Shown in pieces: positions 46,780 through 55,548 of a stretch of 64,000 nt of DNA. Source of the stretch: Parathalassolituus penaei. GTDB lineage: Bacteria > Pseudomonadota > Gammaproteobacteria > Pseudomonadales > Oceanobacteraceae. The stretch covers positions 373 through 64,372 of the forward strand of contig NZ_JAPNOA010000007.1 of assembly GCF_026626885.1 (NCBI RefSeq). The letters are read 5' to 3'. Numbering within the stretch: position 1 is the stretch's first letter; every line of letters begins with the position of its first letter. The translations under genes were made by a program, and so were the position numbers. Below the pieces are notes generated by a model. It was not told where the DNA came from. It searched no databases and was given only the letters and a program-made list of their open reading frames with translations.

Positions 46780-47811
46780 ATGCGTACAACCCCTCACAAG
46801 ATTGAGTCCTTCCGGGACGACTTTACCTATCGCAACAGCGAATTTGCGATCCAGCGTTTTCCGTTTCCGTTCCCGCAGGACGACTACCTGTATTCGGTGA
46901 ATATCGAGCCGCATACCTTGCCGGGGCCGGTCGGTAGCGTGAACGAACACCTGTTCGATATTGATGAGCACTATCTGTCGGAAGTGCGCGAACGCTCGCT
47001 GGTGTTGGAAGAAAATCCGCGTCGCTGCCTGGCCATGCCGCATATGGATCTGGCCTGCTGGGACTTTATCGAACGCGCCATGACCAGTATGGCGGCGGAC
47101 TATCCGGACTGGTTTGCCCTGACCCGCAACGGTGATCAATGGCACTGGCAGAACCATCTGCTCGGCATTGATGACCAGTTTACCTTCGGCGATTCCTCAA
47201 CCTTGCCAATGCCGCCGATGGAATACATGGGGCGTCAGGTGCAGGGCGATATTGCGTTGCTGGATCAGCGCGAAGGTGATCTGTTTATGGACGCCGGTAT
47301 TGTCACCTGTCCGGCTGATTGGTCGCTGGCGTTTGATGCCGGTATGAGTTTTCGCGAATGGCACGGGCCGGTGCCGATGGCGCATGAAATGGGCATATTC
47401 GACCGCGCTCTGAAATACCTGTGTGCGATTCAGGTCGGGCGGCCGGTGCGGCGTCTGAACTGGACCCTGACGGTGAATGCACGCATGGATACCTCGCCGG
47501 AAACCTATCCGTCCTGGGGCATGGATCGGGCGTCGGTGAATCTGAATAACGTTGGCCAGAAGGTACATTTGCGGGTTGAGTTGCAGGTGATGGACCGGAT
47601 GCCACGTTCAAATGCGCTGATGTTCAGCATTCGTACCTATCTGGCCAGTTTTGAGGATATTTGCCAGAACCCGGAATGGGCGCGGCGTTTACATCGGGTG
47701 ATGAAGGGCTTGCCTGCACCGCTGGTGGAATACAAGGGTCTCAGTCGTTTTCATCCGGCGGTGGTGGAGTGGCTGGCCCAGTTCGATACCGTTACCGATG
47801 CGGTGAGCTGA
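46780..47811 (+). CDS. Heme-dependent oxidative N-demethylase (DUF3445), catalytic subunit
   Basis: 343 aa. The DUF3445 PAS-fold heme subunit of dimethylamine monooxygenase, converting dimethylamine to methylamine plus formaldehyde. GAGG lies nine bases upstream of the ATG. Features: NSEFAIQRFPFPFPQDDYLY and HMDLACWDFIERAMTSMA near the N-terminus, GDLFMDAGIVTCPADWSLAF and FREWHGPVPM (HxPVP region) in the core, and RRLNWTLTVNARMDTSPETY later, with the R-x-N-W pattern of the family. Operon last gene; a strong terminator follows at 47885. The specific amine is inferred from tmm, tdm and dmmA nearby. Confidence 0.87.
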   Translation: MRTTPHKIESFRDDFTYRNSEFAIQRFPFPFPQDDYLYSVNIEPHTLPGPVGSVNEHLFDIDEHYLSEVRERSLVLEENPRRCLAMPHMDLACWDFIERAMTSMAADYPDWFALTRNGDQWHWQNHLLGIDDQFTFGDSSTLPMPPMEYMGRQVQGDIALLDQREGDLFMDAGIVTCPADWSLAFDAGMSFREWHGPVPMAHEMGIFDRALKYLCAIQVGRPVRRLNWTLTVNARMDTSPETYPSWGMDRASVNLNNVGQKVHLRVELQVMDRMPRSNALMFSIRTYLASFEDICQNPEWARRLHRVMKGLPAPLVEYKGLSRFHPAVVEWLAQFDTVTDAVS

Positions 47812-47884
47812 TCTGAACTGATCTTCTGACTTTTAGGCCGCCCCTCGAAGCCTCCTGTCTTCGAATACAGTCCATCCTCTGGCC

Positions 47885-47916
47885 ACCCGCAACCGTTTAC
47901 GGTTGCGGGTTTTTTC
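47885..47916 (+). terminator. Rho-independent terminator of the tdm-dmm operon
   Basis: ACCCGCAACCG pairs with CGGTTGCGGGT across a short TTTA loop, followed by TTTTT. 74 bases past the DUF3445 stop. Confidence 0.9.
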
Positions 47917-47940
47917 GTTTCAGGGCCCGGTGTCTGGGGC

Positions 47941-48598
47941 TTGAGTCTGAACCGTAGGTTGGTGCACAGCGCAGCGTGCCCAGCATCCAATCCGCAATAC
48001 ACACCAATGCACTGTCAGCCTTCGTTCTTGTGGGCATAAACGCCCACTCTACAACAGGGCGTCTGTCTGGCGGTATGCGGTCTGAATCGTAGGCTGGTGC
48101 ACAGCGCAGCGTGCCCAGCATCCAATCCGCAATACACACCAATGCACTGTCAGCCTTCGTTCTTGTGGGCATAAATGCCCACTCTACAACAGGGCGTCTG
48201 TCTGGCGGTATGCGGTCTGAATCGTAGGCTGGTGCACAGCGCAGCGTGCCCAGCATCCAATCCGCAATACACACCAATGCACTGTCAGCCTTCGTTCTTG
48301 TGGGCATAAATGCCCACTCTACAACAGGGCGTCTGTCTGGCGGTATGCGGTCTGAATCGTAGGCTGGTGCACAGCGCAGCGTGCCCAGCATCCAATCCGC
48401 AATACACACCAATGCACTGTCAGCCTTCGTTCTTGTGGGCATAAAGCCCACTCTACAACAGGGCGTCTGTCTGGCGGTATGCGGTCTGAATCGTAGGCTG
48501 GTGCACAGCGCAGCGTGCCCAGCATCCAATCCGCAATACACACCAATGCACTGTCAGCCTTCGTTCTTGTGGGCATAAATGCCCACTCTACAACAGCG
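47941..48598. repeat. 135-bp tandem repeat, five units
   Basis: Units start at about 47949, 48084, 48219, 48354 and 48488 (spacing 135, 135, 135, 134). Each has GGTGCACAGCGCAGCGTGCC and a TGTGGGCATAAATGCCCAC hairpin; the first unit differs slightly. Similar 'GTAGG...GCAC' sequences are common mobile-type repeats in Proteobacteria. The TGGGCAT/ATGCCCA hairpin recurs at the right end of dispersed copies C and D. Frames of 100-200 codons across the array are repeats, not genes. Confidence 0.9.
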
Positions 48599-49079
48599 GC
48601 TGGGGCTGGTTGGTCTGATGTTCGCATAGTGCTTATGGATACAGCGTTAATGCACTAAAGCGAATGTGTTTTGCACCAATCGACTGTTGTTTTGGCACCA
48701 GTATTGATCACGTTTTCGCCATGCGGCTGCACAAGAGTGCGTTGGTTTGCAGTTGTCTCCGGTGCCTGGTTTTGCGCTGACAAACAGCGCCTTGCGGGTT
48801 ACTCCTTCGTGGTTTTGCGGCCCAGGTTTTACGTACCTCCAACTACCTCTTTTTACTCCTTCTCAATCGGCTTATGCGGGCAATTGTTGTAGCTGTCGCA
48901 AACAGGTCAGCGAATGGTCAGGGCTGGCATTTTGAATGCTTTATTCGTCGTGGGAATAATTTCTGCCGGACAGGCAGTTTTCCAGCAACACCCGGAGGGC
49001 TTGCGAGTCGGTGCCAATACCGCGATGAGCCCCGTAATCAGACTGAGCGACAGAAAAATCAATCGATAGAGGGCCTGTT
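48599..49079. promoter_or_regulatory. amt upstream region with candidate nitrogen-control sites
   Basis: TGCACTA (48653-48659), TGCACCA (48672-48678) and TGGCACCAGTATTGAT (48693-48708) lie in sequence. The last resembles a sigma-54 -24/-12 element (TGGCAC-N5-TTG) but has A instead of C at -12. The amt start is about 370 bases further, so the link is uncertain. No gene supported between 48709 and 49079. Confidence 0.35.
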
Positions 49080-50441
49080 ATGACTTCTGAAGAGATGGAT
49101 GCGCTGAAAGCGGCGTTTGAAATGCAGCAGTCGATGAATGCTGAGGCGTTTTACTGGTGGTGTATTGCCATCATGTTCATGATCCATGCCGGTTTCCTGG
49201 CATACGAAATTGGTGCATCACGCGTTAAAAACGCGCTGGCGTCGGGAATGAAAAACATCCTGACGTTGTCGGTGGTGATTCCGACTTTCTACTTTTTTGG
49301 CTGGTGGATCTACAACGCTTTCCCGTCTGGTCTGATTCCGACCGATGCGTCTTATGCCTTGCCGTGGGCAGGAACCATGGGGCCTGACGTGCAGGATATG
49401 GCTACCGGTATCTTCTGGGCAGCCTTTGCCATGTTCAGTGCTACCACCGGTTCGATTATGTCCGGGGCGGTGATTGAACGTATTCGCCTGAGTGCCTACC
49501 TGATTCTGACCGTGCTGGTGGGGTCGGTGCTGTGGGTGCTGGCAGGAGCGTGGGGCTGGCATCCGTCCGGCTGGTTGCTGCTTGATCTGGGGTATCACGA
49601 TGTGGGTGCTGCCGGTGTGGTACACGCCGTTGCCGGTTTCTTCTCGCTGGGTGTGTTGCTGAACCTGGGGCCGCGTATTGGCAAGTTCGTGAACGGCAAG
49701 GCCATGGCCATTGTGCCGCACAACCTGCCGATGTCTCTGATTGGTCTGATGATGATTATTGTCGGCTTCTTCGGTTTCCTCGGTGGCTGCATCATTTATA
49801 ACGCCGGTGCCACTGGCTGGACCACCATCTACGGTACTCCAACCAACCTGTCGGCCTTTGCCTTTAACGTCATGATGGGTTTTGCCGGTGGTGTGATTGG
49901 CGCTTACATGACTTCCCGCGAACCGTTTATGACCATGTCGGGTGGTCTGGCCGGGATCATTACCGTCGCGGCCGGTCTGGATCTGTATTACCCGGGTCTG
50001 GCGTTCCTGCTGGCTATTGGTGGTGGTGCCAGTATGCCGCTGGTGGGCAAACTGGTGGAAAAAATGGGTATCGATGATGCCGTGGGTGCGGTGGCTGTGC
50101 ACGGCTGGTGTGGTTTCCTCAGTCTGGTGCTGGTAGGCGTTTTTGCCTCCGGTTATCCAAATGTGGCTGAAGGTGCACCTGCCATCAGCTTCAGCGGTCA
50201 GCTGATCAGTGCCCTGATTATGGTAGTGATTGGTCTGGTGCCGGGTTACATCGCGGCCTGGGCTTTGAAAAAAATGGGCATGTTGCGTGTGCCGCCAAAA
50301 GTGGAAGCATCGGGCCTGGATCTGGTGGAAATTCCGGCGATTCCGTATCCGGAGCGTGTTCCAGCGCGGGACATTGTGGAAGGCACTCGCCCTGCCGACG
50401 CTGGATCAACCGTTGCAACCCTTACCCCGCGCAGCGCCTGA
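49080..50441 (+). CDS. Ammonium transporter (Amt family)
   Basis: 453 aa, eleven predicted helices. Conserved pore elements: DVGAAGVVHAVAGFFSL and VAVHGWCGFLSLVLVG hold the twin histidines, and TGSIMSGAVIERIRLSAYLI the start of the third region. GAGGG precedes the ATG at 49080. It differs from the second Amt at 51508 in its N-terminus (begins MTSEEMDALKAAF, no signal peptide) and its longer C-terminal tail, so the two are paralogues rather than duplicates. Ammonium or possibly methylammonium is the substrate. A 55-aa membrane protein gene follows at once. No glnK in the window. Confidence 0.92.
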   Translation: MTSEEMDALKAAFEMQQSMNAEAFYWWCIAIMFMIHAGFLAYEIGASRVKNALASGMKNILTLSVVIPTFYFFGWWIYNAFPSGLIPTDASYALPWAGTMGPDVQDMATGIFWAAFAMFSATTGSIMSGAVIERIRLSAYLILTVLVGSVLWVLAGAWGWHPSGWLLLDLGYHDVGAAGVVHAVAGFFSLGVLLNLGPRIGKFVNGKAMAIVPHNLPMSLIGLMMIIVGFFGFLGGCIIYNAGATGWTTIYGTPTNLSAFAFNVMMGFAGGVIGAYMTSREPFMTMSGGLAGIITVAAGLDLYYPGLAFLLAIGGGASMPLVGKLVEKMGIDDAVGAVAVHGWCGFLSLVLVGVFASGYPNVAEGAPAISFSGQLISALIMVVIGLVPGYIAAWALKKMGMLRVPPKVEASGLDLVEIPAIPYPERVPARDIVEGTRPADAGSTVATLTPRSA

Positions 50442-50513
50442 ATCGCTCAGTCCTGGTTAACCGTACATGATCGCGGCCGTTGGTCGCGATGACTCAAACC
50501 CGAGGAGAACGTT

Positions 50514-50681
50514 ATGAACTCAAGTCCATTTACCAGCTGGGAAGGCGTCGCCACCTGTTTCACCTTTGCTGATAACCCGACCATGATTGCGGTGTTACTG
50601 GCACTGTCGGTGACGGCCTTTGCCGGATTTATGTACACCATTATCAAGCACGAAAACGATGCTTTCGATAATCACAAATAA
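50514..50681 (+). CDS. Small single-helix membrane protein downstream of amt
   Basis: 55 aa. ATG at 50514 with a strong GAGGAG seven bases upstream; TAA at 50679-50681. The sequence is MNSSPFTSWEGVATCFTFAD, then a hydrophobic helix MIAVLLALSVTAFAGFMYTI, then a charged tail with IIKHENDAFDNH. Reads as a one-pass membrane protein. It lies 72 bases after amt on the same strand with no terminator between. No family recognised. May modulate Amt. Confidence 0.65.
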   Translation: MNSSPFTSWEGVATCFTFADNPTMIAVLLALSVTAFAGFMYTIIKHENDAFDNHK

Positions 50682-50899
50682 GCGCCAGTGATGGTGCGGA
50701 TCATTCGGTAATACTGCGTCTTTGAGTCATTCATGGGTGTTGGCCCCGCATCCAGCCTCATGATTTGACTCACCTTTCATTCGTGTCAGCCGCCGTGGTT
50801 TTGGTGAGTGGGATAACCACGGCAAACACGCTGGCCGTTGTTCGGCTCTGTCAGTTGCAGGACTGGCAGGGCTTTTTTCGTTTGGTTTTTCTGCAGCTT

Positions 50900-51272
50900 G
50901 TCCGACGTCTGGCGTCTGGCGTCTGGCGCTTTGCGGCTTGTTAATTGGCCAGGCTGCTTGCCCTCCTGGGGGACCTTGTCCCCCGGCCGGGCGGGCCTCC
51001 CCCTGCTTTTGCCCGACTGGGCTCGTTTTTCCGGTATTCACCGACAACGGCTTTTCGACCCCGGCCCGATGGCACATCCCTGTGCCAACGGGCCTTGCGG
51101 GGCATCCATGCCCCGGCCGGGTCGGCCGTTGCGGTGAATCCCGGCTCGCCCAGATGGGCAGTTAACGGCAGCCAGCTGCTCTGGGTGAGGCCGAGTTAAT
51201 AGTTGCTCGGTTGTAGTGTGGGCATTTATGCCCACAAAAATCGTGCCCGACGCCCGACGCCCGACGCCCGAC
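50900..51272. repeat. Dispersed multi-hairpin element, copy D (most complete)
   Basis: Left heptamers GTCCGAC and three GTCTGGC at 50900-50927; core 50937-51187; GTGGGCATTTATGCCCAC hairpin near 51218; right heptamers, four GCCCGAC, at 51245-51272. Hairpins: GGGGGAC/GTCCCCC at 50968-50984, GCCC/GGGC at 51011-51022, a 32-base hairpin at 51063-51094 (GGCCCG, A, TGGCACA, TCCC, TGTGCCA, A, CGGGCC), GGGGCAT/ATGCCCC at 51099-51114 and GCCCA/TGGGC at 51148-51159. Bases 50682-50899 and 51273-51433 hold no supported gene. Confidence 0.85.
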
Positions 51273-51433
51273 GCGGCCGCCGTCACTGCGCTGAATAAAT
51301 AGCCAGTTTTTGGTGCGGGCTGGGTAAATATGTATTCCTGTGGTGCATAAAAAATTCAAAATATTATCAGTAAGAGATAAGGATTGTTCGTCAGCCCTTA
51401 TGGCGTCTGTATTTGTGCTGGTTTCGCTAAAAC

Positions 51434-51449
51434 TGGCACGTTCTTTTCA
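51434..51449 (+). promoter_or_regulatory. Candidate sigma-54 promoter of the second amt
   Basis: TGGCACGTTCTTTTCA: a good -24 element (TGGCACG) with correct spacing to a weaker -12 (TTTTC, where TTGC is expected), about 58 bases before the ATG. TGGTGCA (51341-51347) upstream resembles an NtrC half-site. Consistent with nitrogen control but not proven. Confidence 0.4.
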
Positions 51450-51507
51450 TATTCCTAAAGGTAAATATTAATTCTCTAAATTAAATTGAACAGGAGTTGA
51501 TATCCCT

Positions 51508-52761
51508 ATGGATACCTTGCCGCTCGAGTTGTCGTATGCGCTCGATACCTTTTATTTTCTGATGTGTACGGTGCTGGTGATGTGGATGGGCGCGGGTTTC
51601 GCCATGCTCGAATCCGGTCTGGTGCGGGCCAAAAACACCGTTGAAATTCTGAACAAGAATGCGCTGTTGTATGGCATCGCCTGTGTGGTGTATCTGCTGG
51701 TGGGTTACAACATCATGTATCCGTCTGACCCGGTGAACAGCTGGATTCCGGGGCTGTCTTTCTTGTTGGGTGATGACCACGATGCCGCTGCGGTGTTGGC
51801 GGGTGGGGATGATGCGCCGTATTACTCATCCATGGCCGACTTTATTTTCCAGGCCGTGTTTGCGGCGGCGACCATGTCGATTGTGTCGGGAGCGGTGGCG
51901 GAGCGTATGCGCTTGTGGCCGTTTCTGCTGTTTTCGGTGGTGATGGTGTCGGTGATTTATCCGGTGGAGGGCTACTGGAAATGGGGCGGCGGTTTCCTTG
52001 ATCAGATGGGTTTCAAGGACTTTGCCGGTTCGGTGGTGGTGCATATGGCCGGGGCGGCAGCGGCGCTGGCGGCGGTGATTCTGGTGGGTGCTCGCAAAGG
52101 GAAATACGGCCCCAAAGGCGAGGTGTTGCCAATTCCGGGGGCTAACTTGCCGATGGCGACGCTGGGGATGTTTATCCTGTGGATGGGCTGGTTCGGTTTT
52201 AACGGTGGTTCTGAACTGAAAATTGCCAACGTCGCCGAAGCCAACGCGGTGGCCAAGATTTTTGTGAACACCAACGCCGCTGCCGCCGGTGGTATGGTCG
52301 CGGCGGCGCTGTTTGCCCGTTTCCTGTTTGGTAAAACCGACCTCACCATGACCATTAACGGTGCGCTGGCGGGACTGGTGGCCATTACAGCCGAACCGCT
52401 GCTGCCGGGTGCTGGTATGGCTACCCTGATTGGCGCTGTGGGTGGCATTGTGGTGGTGTGTTCTGTGCTGGGGCTCGACAAACTGCGTCTGGATGATCCG
52501 GTTGGTGCGGTATCCGTGCACGGCGCGGCGGGTATCTGGGGGATTTTTGCGGTGCTGCTGAGCAACGACGAAGCGACCTTTATGGGGCAGCTGATTGGTA
52601 CTGTATGTGTGTTCGCCTGGATGTTTGTGACTACCTGGCTGACGCTGCTGGTAATCAAGGTAGCGATGGGGTTGCGTGTCAGCGAAGAGGAAGAAATGGA
52701 GGGTATGGATGTGCACGAGTGTGGTATGGAGGCCTATCCGGAGTTTCAGCGTCGTAACTGA
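51508..52761 (+). CDS. amt: Ammonium transporter (Amt family), second copy
   Basis: 417 aa. Classic Amt: ALDTFYFLMCTVLVMWMGAG with the first helix, ESGLVRAKNTVEILNKN (family signature), DFAGSVVVHMAGAAAALAAV with the first pore histidine, GAVSVHGAAGIWGIFAVL with the second. AGGAG precedes the ATG. The C-terminal tail is short and acidic (VSEEEEMEGMDVHEC), unlike the basic tail that PII proteins bind in many Amt proteins. A dispersed repeat copy begins ten bases after the stop. Confidence 0.95.
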   Translation: MDTLPLELSYALDTFYFLMCTVLVMWMGAGFAMLESGLVRAKNTVEILNKNALLYGIACVVYLLVGYNIMYPSDPVNSWIPGLSFLLGDDHDAAAVLAGGDDAPYYSSMADFIFQAVFAAATMSIVSGAVAERMRLWPFLLFSVVMVSVIYPVEGYWKWGGGFLDQMGFKDFAGSVVVHMAGAAAALAAVILVGARKGKYGPKGEVLPIPGANLPMATLGMFILWMGWFGFNGGSELKIANVAEANAVAKIFVNTNAAAAGGMVAAALFARFLFGKTDLTMTINGALAGLVAITAEPLLPGAGMATLIGAVGGIVVVCSVLGLDKLRLDDPVGAVSVHGAAGIWGIFAVLLSNDEATFMGQLIGTVCVFAWMFVTTWLTLLVIKVAMGLRVSEEEEMEGMDVHECGMEAYPEFQRRN

Positions 52762-52771
52762 TGGTGTTATC

Positions 52772-53088
52772 TGATCGGCTTGTTAATTGGCCAGGCCGCT
52801 AGCCCTCCTGGGGGACCTTGTCCCCCGGCCGGGTAGGCCTCCCCCTGCTTAGCCCGGCTGGGCTCGTATCTCCGAAATTCCCCGACAACGGCTTTTCGAC
52901 CCCGGCCCGATGGCACATCCCTGTGCCAACGGGCCTTGCGGGGCATCCATGCCCCGGCCGGGTCGGCCGTTGCGGTGAATCCCGGCTCGCCCAGATGGGC
53001 ATTTGGTAGCCAGCTGCGCTGGGAGAAGTCGGTGCTGGTGGTTGTGGGAGCGAATTTATTCGCGATGCTGTTACGTCCGACGTCCGAC
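52772..53088. repeat. Dispersed multi-hairpin element, copy E
   Basis: Core 52772-53028 with the 32-base hairpin at 52904-52935 identical in pairing to copy D. No left heptamers; two GTCCGAC heptamers close it at 53075-53088. It lies directly after the second amt stop and may serve as its 3' end. Confidence 0.8.
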
Positions 53089-53156
53089 TGGGCCTGGCGG
53101 CGACTCTGCTCGTCTTCGGGATACAGTCCCCGGAGAGGGCAAACGACTCAGCCAAA

Positions 53157-53726
53157 TCAGGCGCTGATGGTATCGATCATCGGTCGGGTACGATGCACCA
53201 ACGCCAGTTGTGATGGCGTTTCAATCGCGCCGGTACGGGCGCTGCGCACCTGTTCGATTGCACAATCCGGATTGGCCCCCAGCTCCACCAGCAGGCGGGC
53301 AGCAATCATACCGGCGCGGCCTCGGCCGCCTTTACAATGAATCAGCACCCGTTCGCCATTACGCAGACGCTGGCGCAGGCGATAACCCTCTTCCAGCCAA
53401 TCAGCTTCAAAACGCTCAGACGGAGTGGAGTGATTGGCAATCGGCAGATGTACCCAGTCGATGTCACGTTGTTCGACTTCCAATCCCAGTTGGGATACCC
53501 CCAGTTCTTTCATTTCCTGATGTTCCACCAGCGTCAGAACCAGTTGTGCGCCCCAGTGCTGAATAACATCCAGATCCAGATGCAGATCGCGCTCCCAGGC
53601 ACCGTTCACGGCAAAATGGTTGTGTTTGCCGGGGCAGAAGGTAATGCCGATCAGCCCCGCATTGGTGGCGACTTCAGCGATTTGTAATGGGTGACTGATG
53701 CTGGTTCGGGCTTTGAAGCGTTTCAT
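53157..53726 (-). CDS. Dual-specificity/tyrosine protein phosphatase-like protein
   Basis: 189 aa. The C(x)5R active-site loop is in RVLIHCKGGRGRAGM, with the general acid aspartate probably in ADWLEEGY or DIDWVHLPIANHSTP. Similar to CDKN3-like bacterial phosphatases. The 5' end overlaps the neighbouring 109-aa gene by four bases, so they are cotranscribed. The physiological target is unknown. Confidence 0.85.
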   Translation of the reverse strand: MKRFKARTSISHPLQIAEVATNAGLIGITFCPGKHNHFAVNGAWERDLHLDLDVIQHWGAQLVLTLVEHQEMKELGVSQLGLEVEQRDIDWVHLPIANHSTPSERFEADWLEEGYRLRQRLRNGERVLIHCKGGRGRAGMIAARLLVELGANPDCAIEQVRSARTGAIETPSQLALVHRTRPMIDTISA

Positions 53727-54052
53727 GCCGAAGTTTTCTGCTGGTTTGGGTGTGAGCTGCTGGTGATTTCCATGGCGTTTTGTACCAATCCGTTTTTCTG
53801 CATGACGTTATAAACCTTACGACTGGTACGGGCGAGGCGGTTGATGTCGCCCAATGTGGGTTCGTCACCGGCGTCGAGTAACATTTCCTGTTCGCTCAGT
53901 TCGGTTTCCATAAACTCCATCAGCTTTTTCGGGCAGCCGCTGCAGCTATGCTGACAGAGTTCTGATGGTGGCAAGTGGAATGGCAGGGTATCTCGGACTT
54001 CGGTAATCAGTTGCTGCATGGCGATGCGTGGAGCAGGACGTTCGCTGGCCAT
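53723..54052 (-). CDS. Conserved hypothetical protein with CxxxC-x2-C motif
   Basis: 109 aa, using ATG at 54052 (MASERPAPRIAMQQL). The frame is open to 54217, but that extension is low-complexity. LCQHSCSGCPKKLMEFMETE holds three cysteines suitable for a metal site, and DEPTLGDINRLARTSRKVYN is a helix-turn-helix-like stretch. Couples by ATGA overlap to the phosphatase. Function unknown. Confidence 0.7.
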   Translation of the reverse strand: MASERPAPRIAMQQLITEVRDTLPFHLPPSELCQHSCSGCPKKLMEFMETELSEQEMLLDAGDEPTLGDINRLARTSRKVYNVMQKNGLVQNAMEITSSSHPNQQKTSA

Positions 54053-54264
54053 AGAATTCGTTTTCACCGTAAAAAACACGAGTCTGGCCGATGAAGATTG
54101 CAGCGCCATTGATGCAGCGCAGGTTCTGCGGGTTGGGCGACTTTGCTGGCTCATTGGGTGTGCGGCAATTTCCTGTCGTGGCTGACTTCTGATGTGTAAC
54201 AACGCTTGTTCAGTCATTCTGGGTGAGTATACTCCGCGCCCCGATACTCATGAGGTCAAAACTT

Positions 54265-54495
54265 ATGCAGCCTTTAAACAATACGAGTTGCCCGTTATGT
54301 GGCCAGCACAATCAGTGTGCGGCGGCATTAAAGAACAGTTTTGATGTGGAATGCTGGTGTCGGGATGCTGAATTCCCGCCAGAGTTGCTGGCCAAAATTC
54401 CGGAAGAACAGCGACGTGTGTCCTGTGTCTGCCCGGCGTGTGTGGGATATGTCGGTGTGCCGGGCGGTGTGCAGGGATTTGATCCGCAGGCCTGA
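54265..54495 (+). CDS. Cysteine-rich CWC family protein
   Basis: 76 aa. CPLCGQHNQCAAALKNSFD then CWCRDAEFPPELLAKIPEEQ and CVCPACVGYVG: the CWC signature and two CxxC pairs, so a probable zinc-binding protein. The start at 54265 (MQPLNNTS) has GAGG nine bases upstream. Divergent from the CxxxC gene by about 210 bases and convergent with the HDAC-type gene. Function unknown. Confidence 0.85.
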   Translation: MQPLNNTSCPLCGQHNQCAAALKNSFDVECWCRDAEFPPELLAKIPEEQRRVSCVCPACVGYVGVPGGVQGFDPQA

Positions 54496-54511
54496 GCGGC
54501 CTGCATGATGA

Positions 54512-55471
54512 TCAGCCGTTGCTGGCGGGGGCTTCGGATTCGCTCTTGGCTGCGGGCAACATGCCGTTGATAAACCAGGTGGCGGATTTGGCCAGCGCGT
54601 TGAGGTCGTAACCGCCTTCAAGAATGGCAAGCCACGGGGTGTTGCGGCGTTTGCTGTAGGTGTTGATCCAGCTGCTGATCCAGGCGAAGTCGTTTTCATC
54701 GAGCGCCAACTCGGCCATTGGATCGTCCTTGTGGCCATCAAAACCGGCTGACACGATGATCAGTTCCGGTGCAAAACGGCGCAGGGCAGGCTCCCAGACA
54801 CTGGTGATTTTTTCGCGGAACACTTCGCCGGTGGTGCCAGCTTCCAGCGGTACGTTGATCAGGTTGCTGTACTTGTTCTGCTCGTAATGGCTGTACGGGT
54901 AAAACGGATGCTGAAAGCTCGACAGCAGCAGGAATCGTGGATCGTTCTTGAGAATGTCGATGGTGCCGTTGCCCTGATGGGCATCGAAGTCGAGTACAGC
55001 AATCCGCTGCATATGGTGGATGTCGGCGGCCCGCAACGCGGCAATGGCTACGTTGTTAAAGAAGCAGAACCCCATGGTTTTGTTGTGCTCAGCATGGTGA
55101 CCCGGCGGACGGATGGCGACAAAGGCATTGCGATGGACTTCGTTTAGTACGTCGTCGAGTGCCTGGGTGCTGGTGCCAACGGAATACAAGGCGGCTTCAA
55201 GGGTGCCTGCGGTCATGGTGGTGTCTTCATCAATCATGATGGATCCATGTTCCGGTTGAATCAGATGCAACTGATCAACATATGCCTTGCTGTGAGCGCG
55301 TAGAATGTCCGGCAAATGTGCAGACCGTCCTTCGTGAACCGTCAGGTGGTCCCAGACGCCGGTTTTTTTCAGGATCTGCTCTATGGCCAGGATACGCGTA
55401 GCGTGCTCAGGGTGATCTTCGCCTGTGTCGTGTCCGAAATGCTGATGAAATGCGTAATAACCTGTGCTCAT
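54512..55471 (-). CDS. Histone deacetylase family (acetoin utilization/APAH-like) deacetylase
   Basis: 319 aa. Zinc-dependent deacetylase of the class II/AcuC-APAH group. RPPGHHAEHNKTMGFCFFNN contains the tandem catalytic histidines, DFDAHQGNGTIDIL supplies zinc ligands D and H, and SAGFDGHKDDPMAEL the third aspartate. All ligands are present. It probably removes acetyl groups from lysine or small acetylated amines. It lies divergent from a Pat-type lysine acetyltransferase with only 77 bases between, which suggests an acetylation eraser beside a writer. Confidence 0.9.
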   Translation of the reverse strand: MSTGYYAFHQHFGHDTGEDHPEHATRILAIEQILKKTGVWDHLTVHEGRSAHLPDILRAHSKAYVDQLHLIQPEHGSIMIDEDTTMTAGTLEAALYSVGTSTQALDDVLNEVHRNAFVAIRPPGHHAEHNKTMGFCFFNNVAIAALRAADIHHMQRIAVLDFDAHQGNGTIDILKNDPRFLLLSSFQHPFYPYSHYEQNKYSNLINVPLEAGTTGEVFREKITSVWEPALRRFAPELIIVSAGFDGHKDDPMAELALDENDFAWISSWINTYSKRRNTPWLAILEGGYDLNALAKSATWFINGMLPAAKSESEAPASNG

Positions 55472-55548
55472 AAAGACATATTTCTGTAGTTTTTCTCAGT
55501 GTAACCAGACGTTAAACTCTGGCCAACTCAACTAAAGGATCACTTTTA

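Noticed and set aside
47897-48541. A 214-codon minus-strand frame of repeated CIADWMLGTLRCAP units
   Set aside because: It is a readthrough of the 135-base tandem array, whose unit is a multiple of three. No start signals or partner gene.
47941-48598. Possible CRISPR array
   Set aside because: Units are about 135 bases and repeat in full, with no unique spacers; no cas genes.
48671-48892. A 73-codon frame upstream of amt
   Set aside because: Cysteine- and phenylalanine-rich random-looking sequence, no ribosome site; more likely leader DNA.
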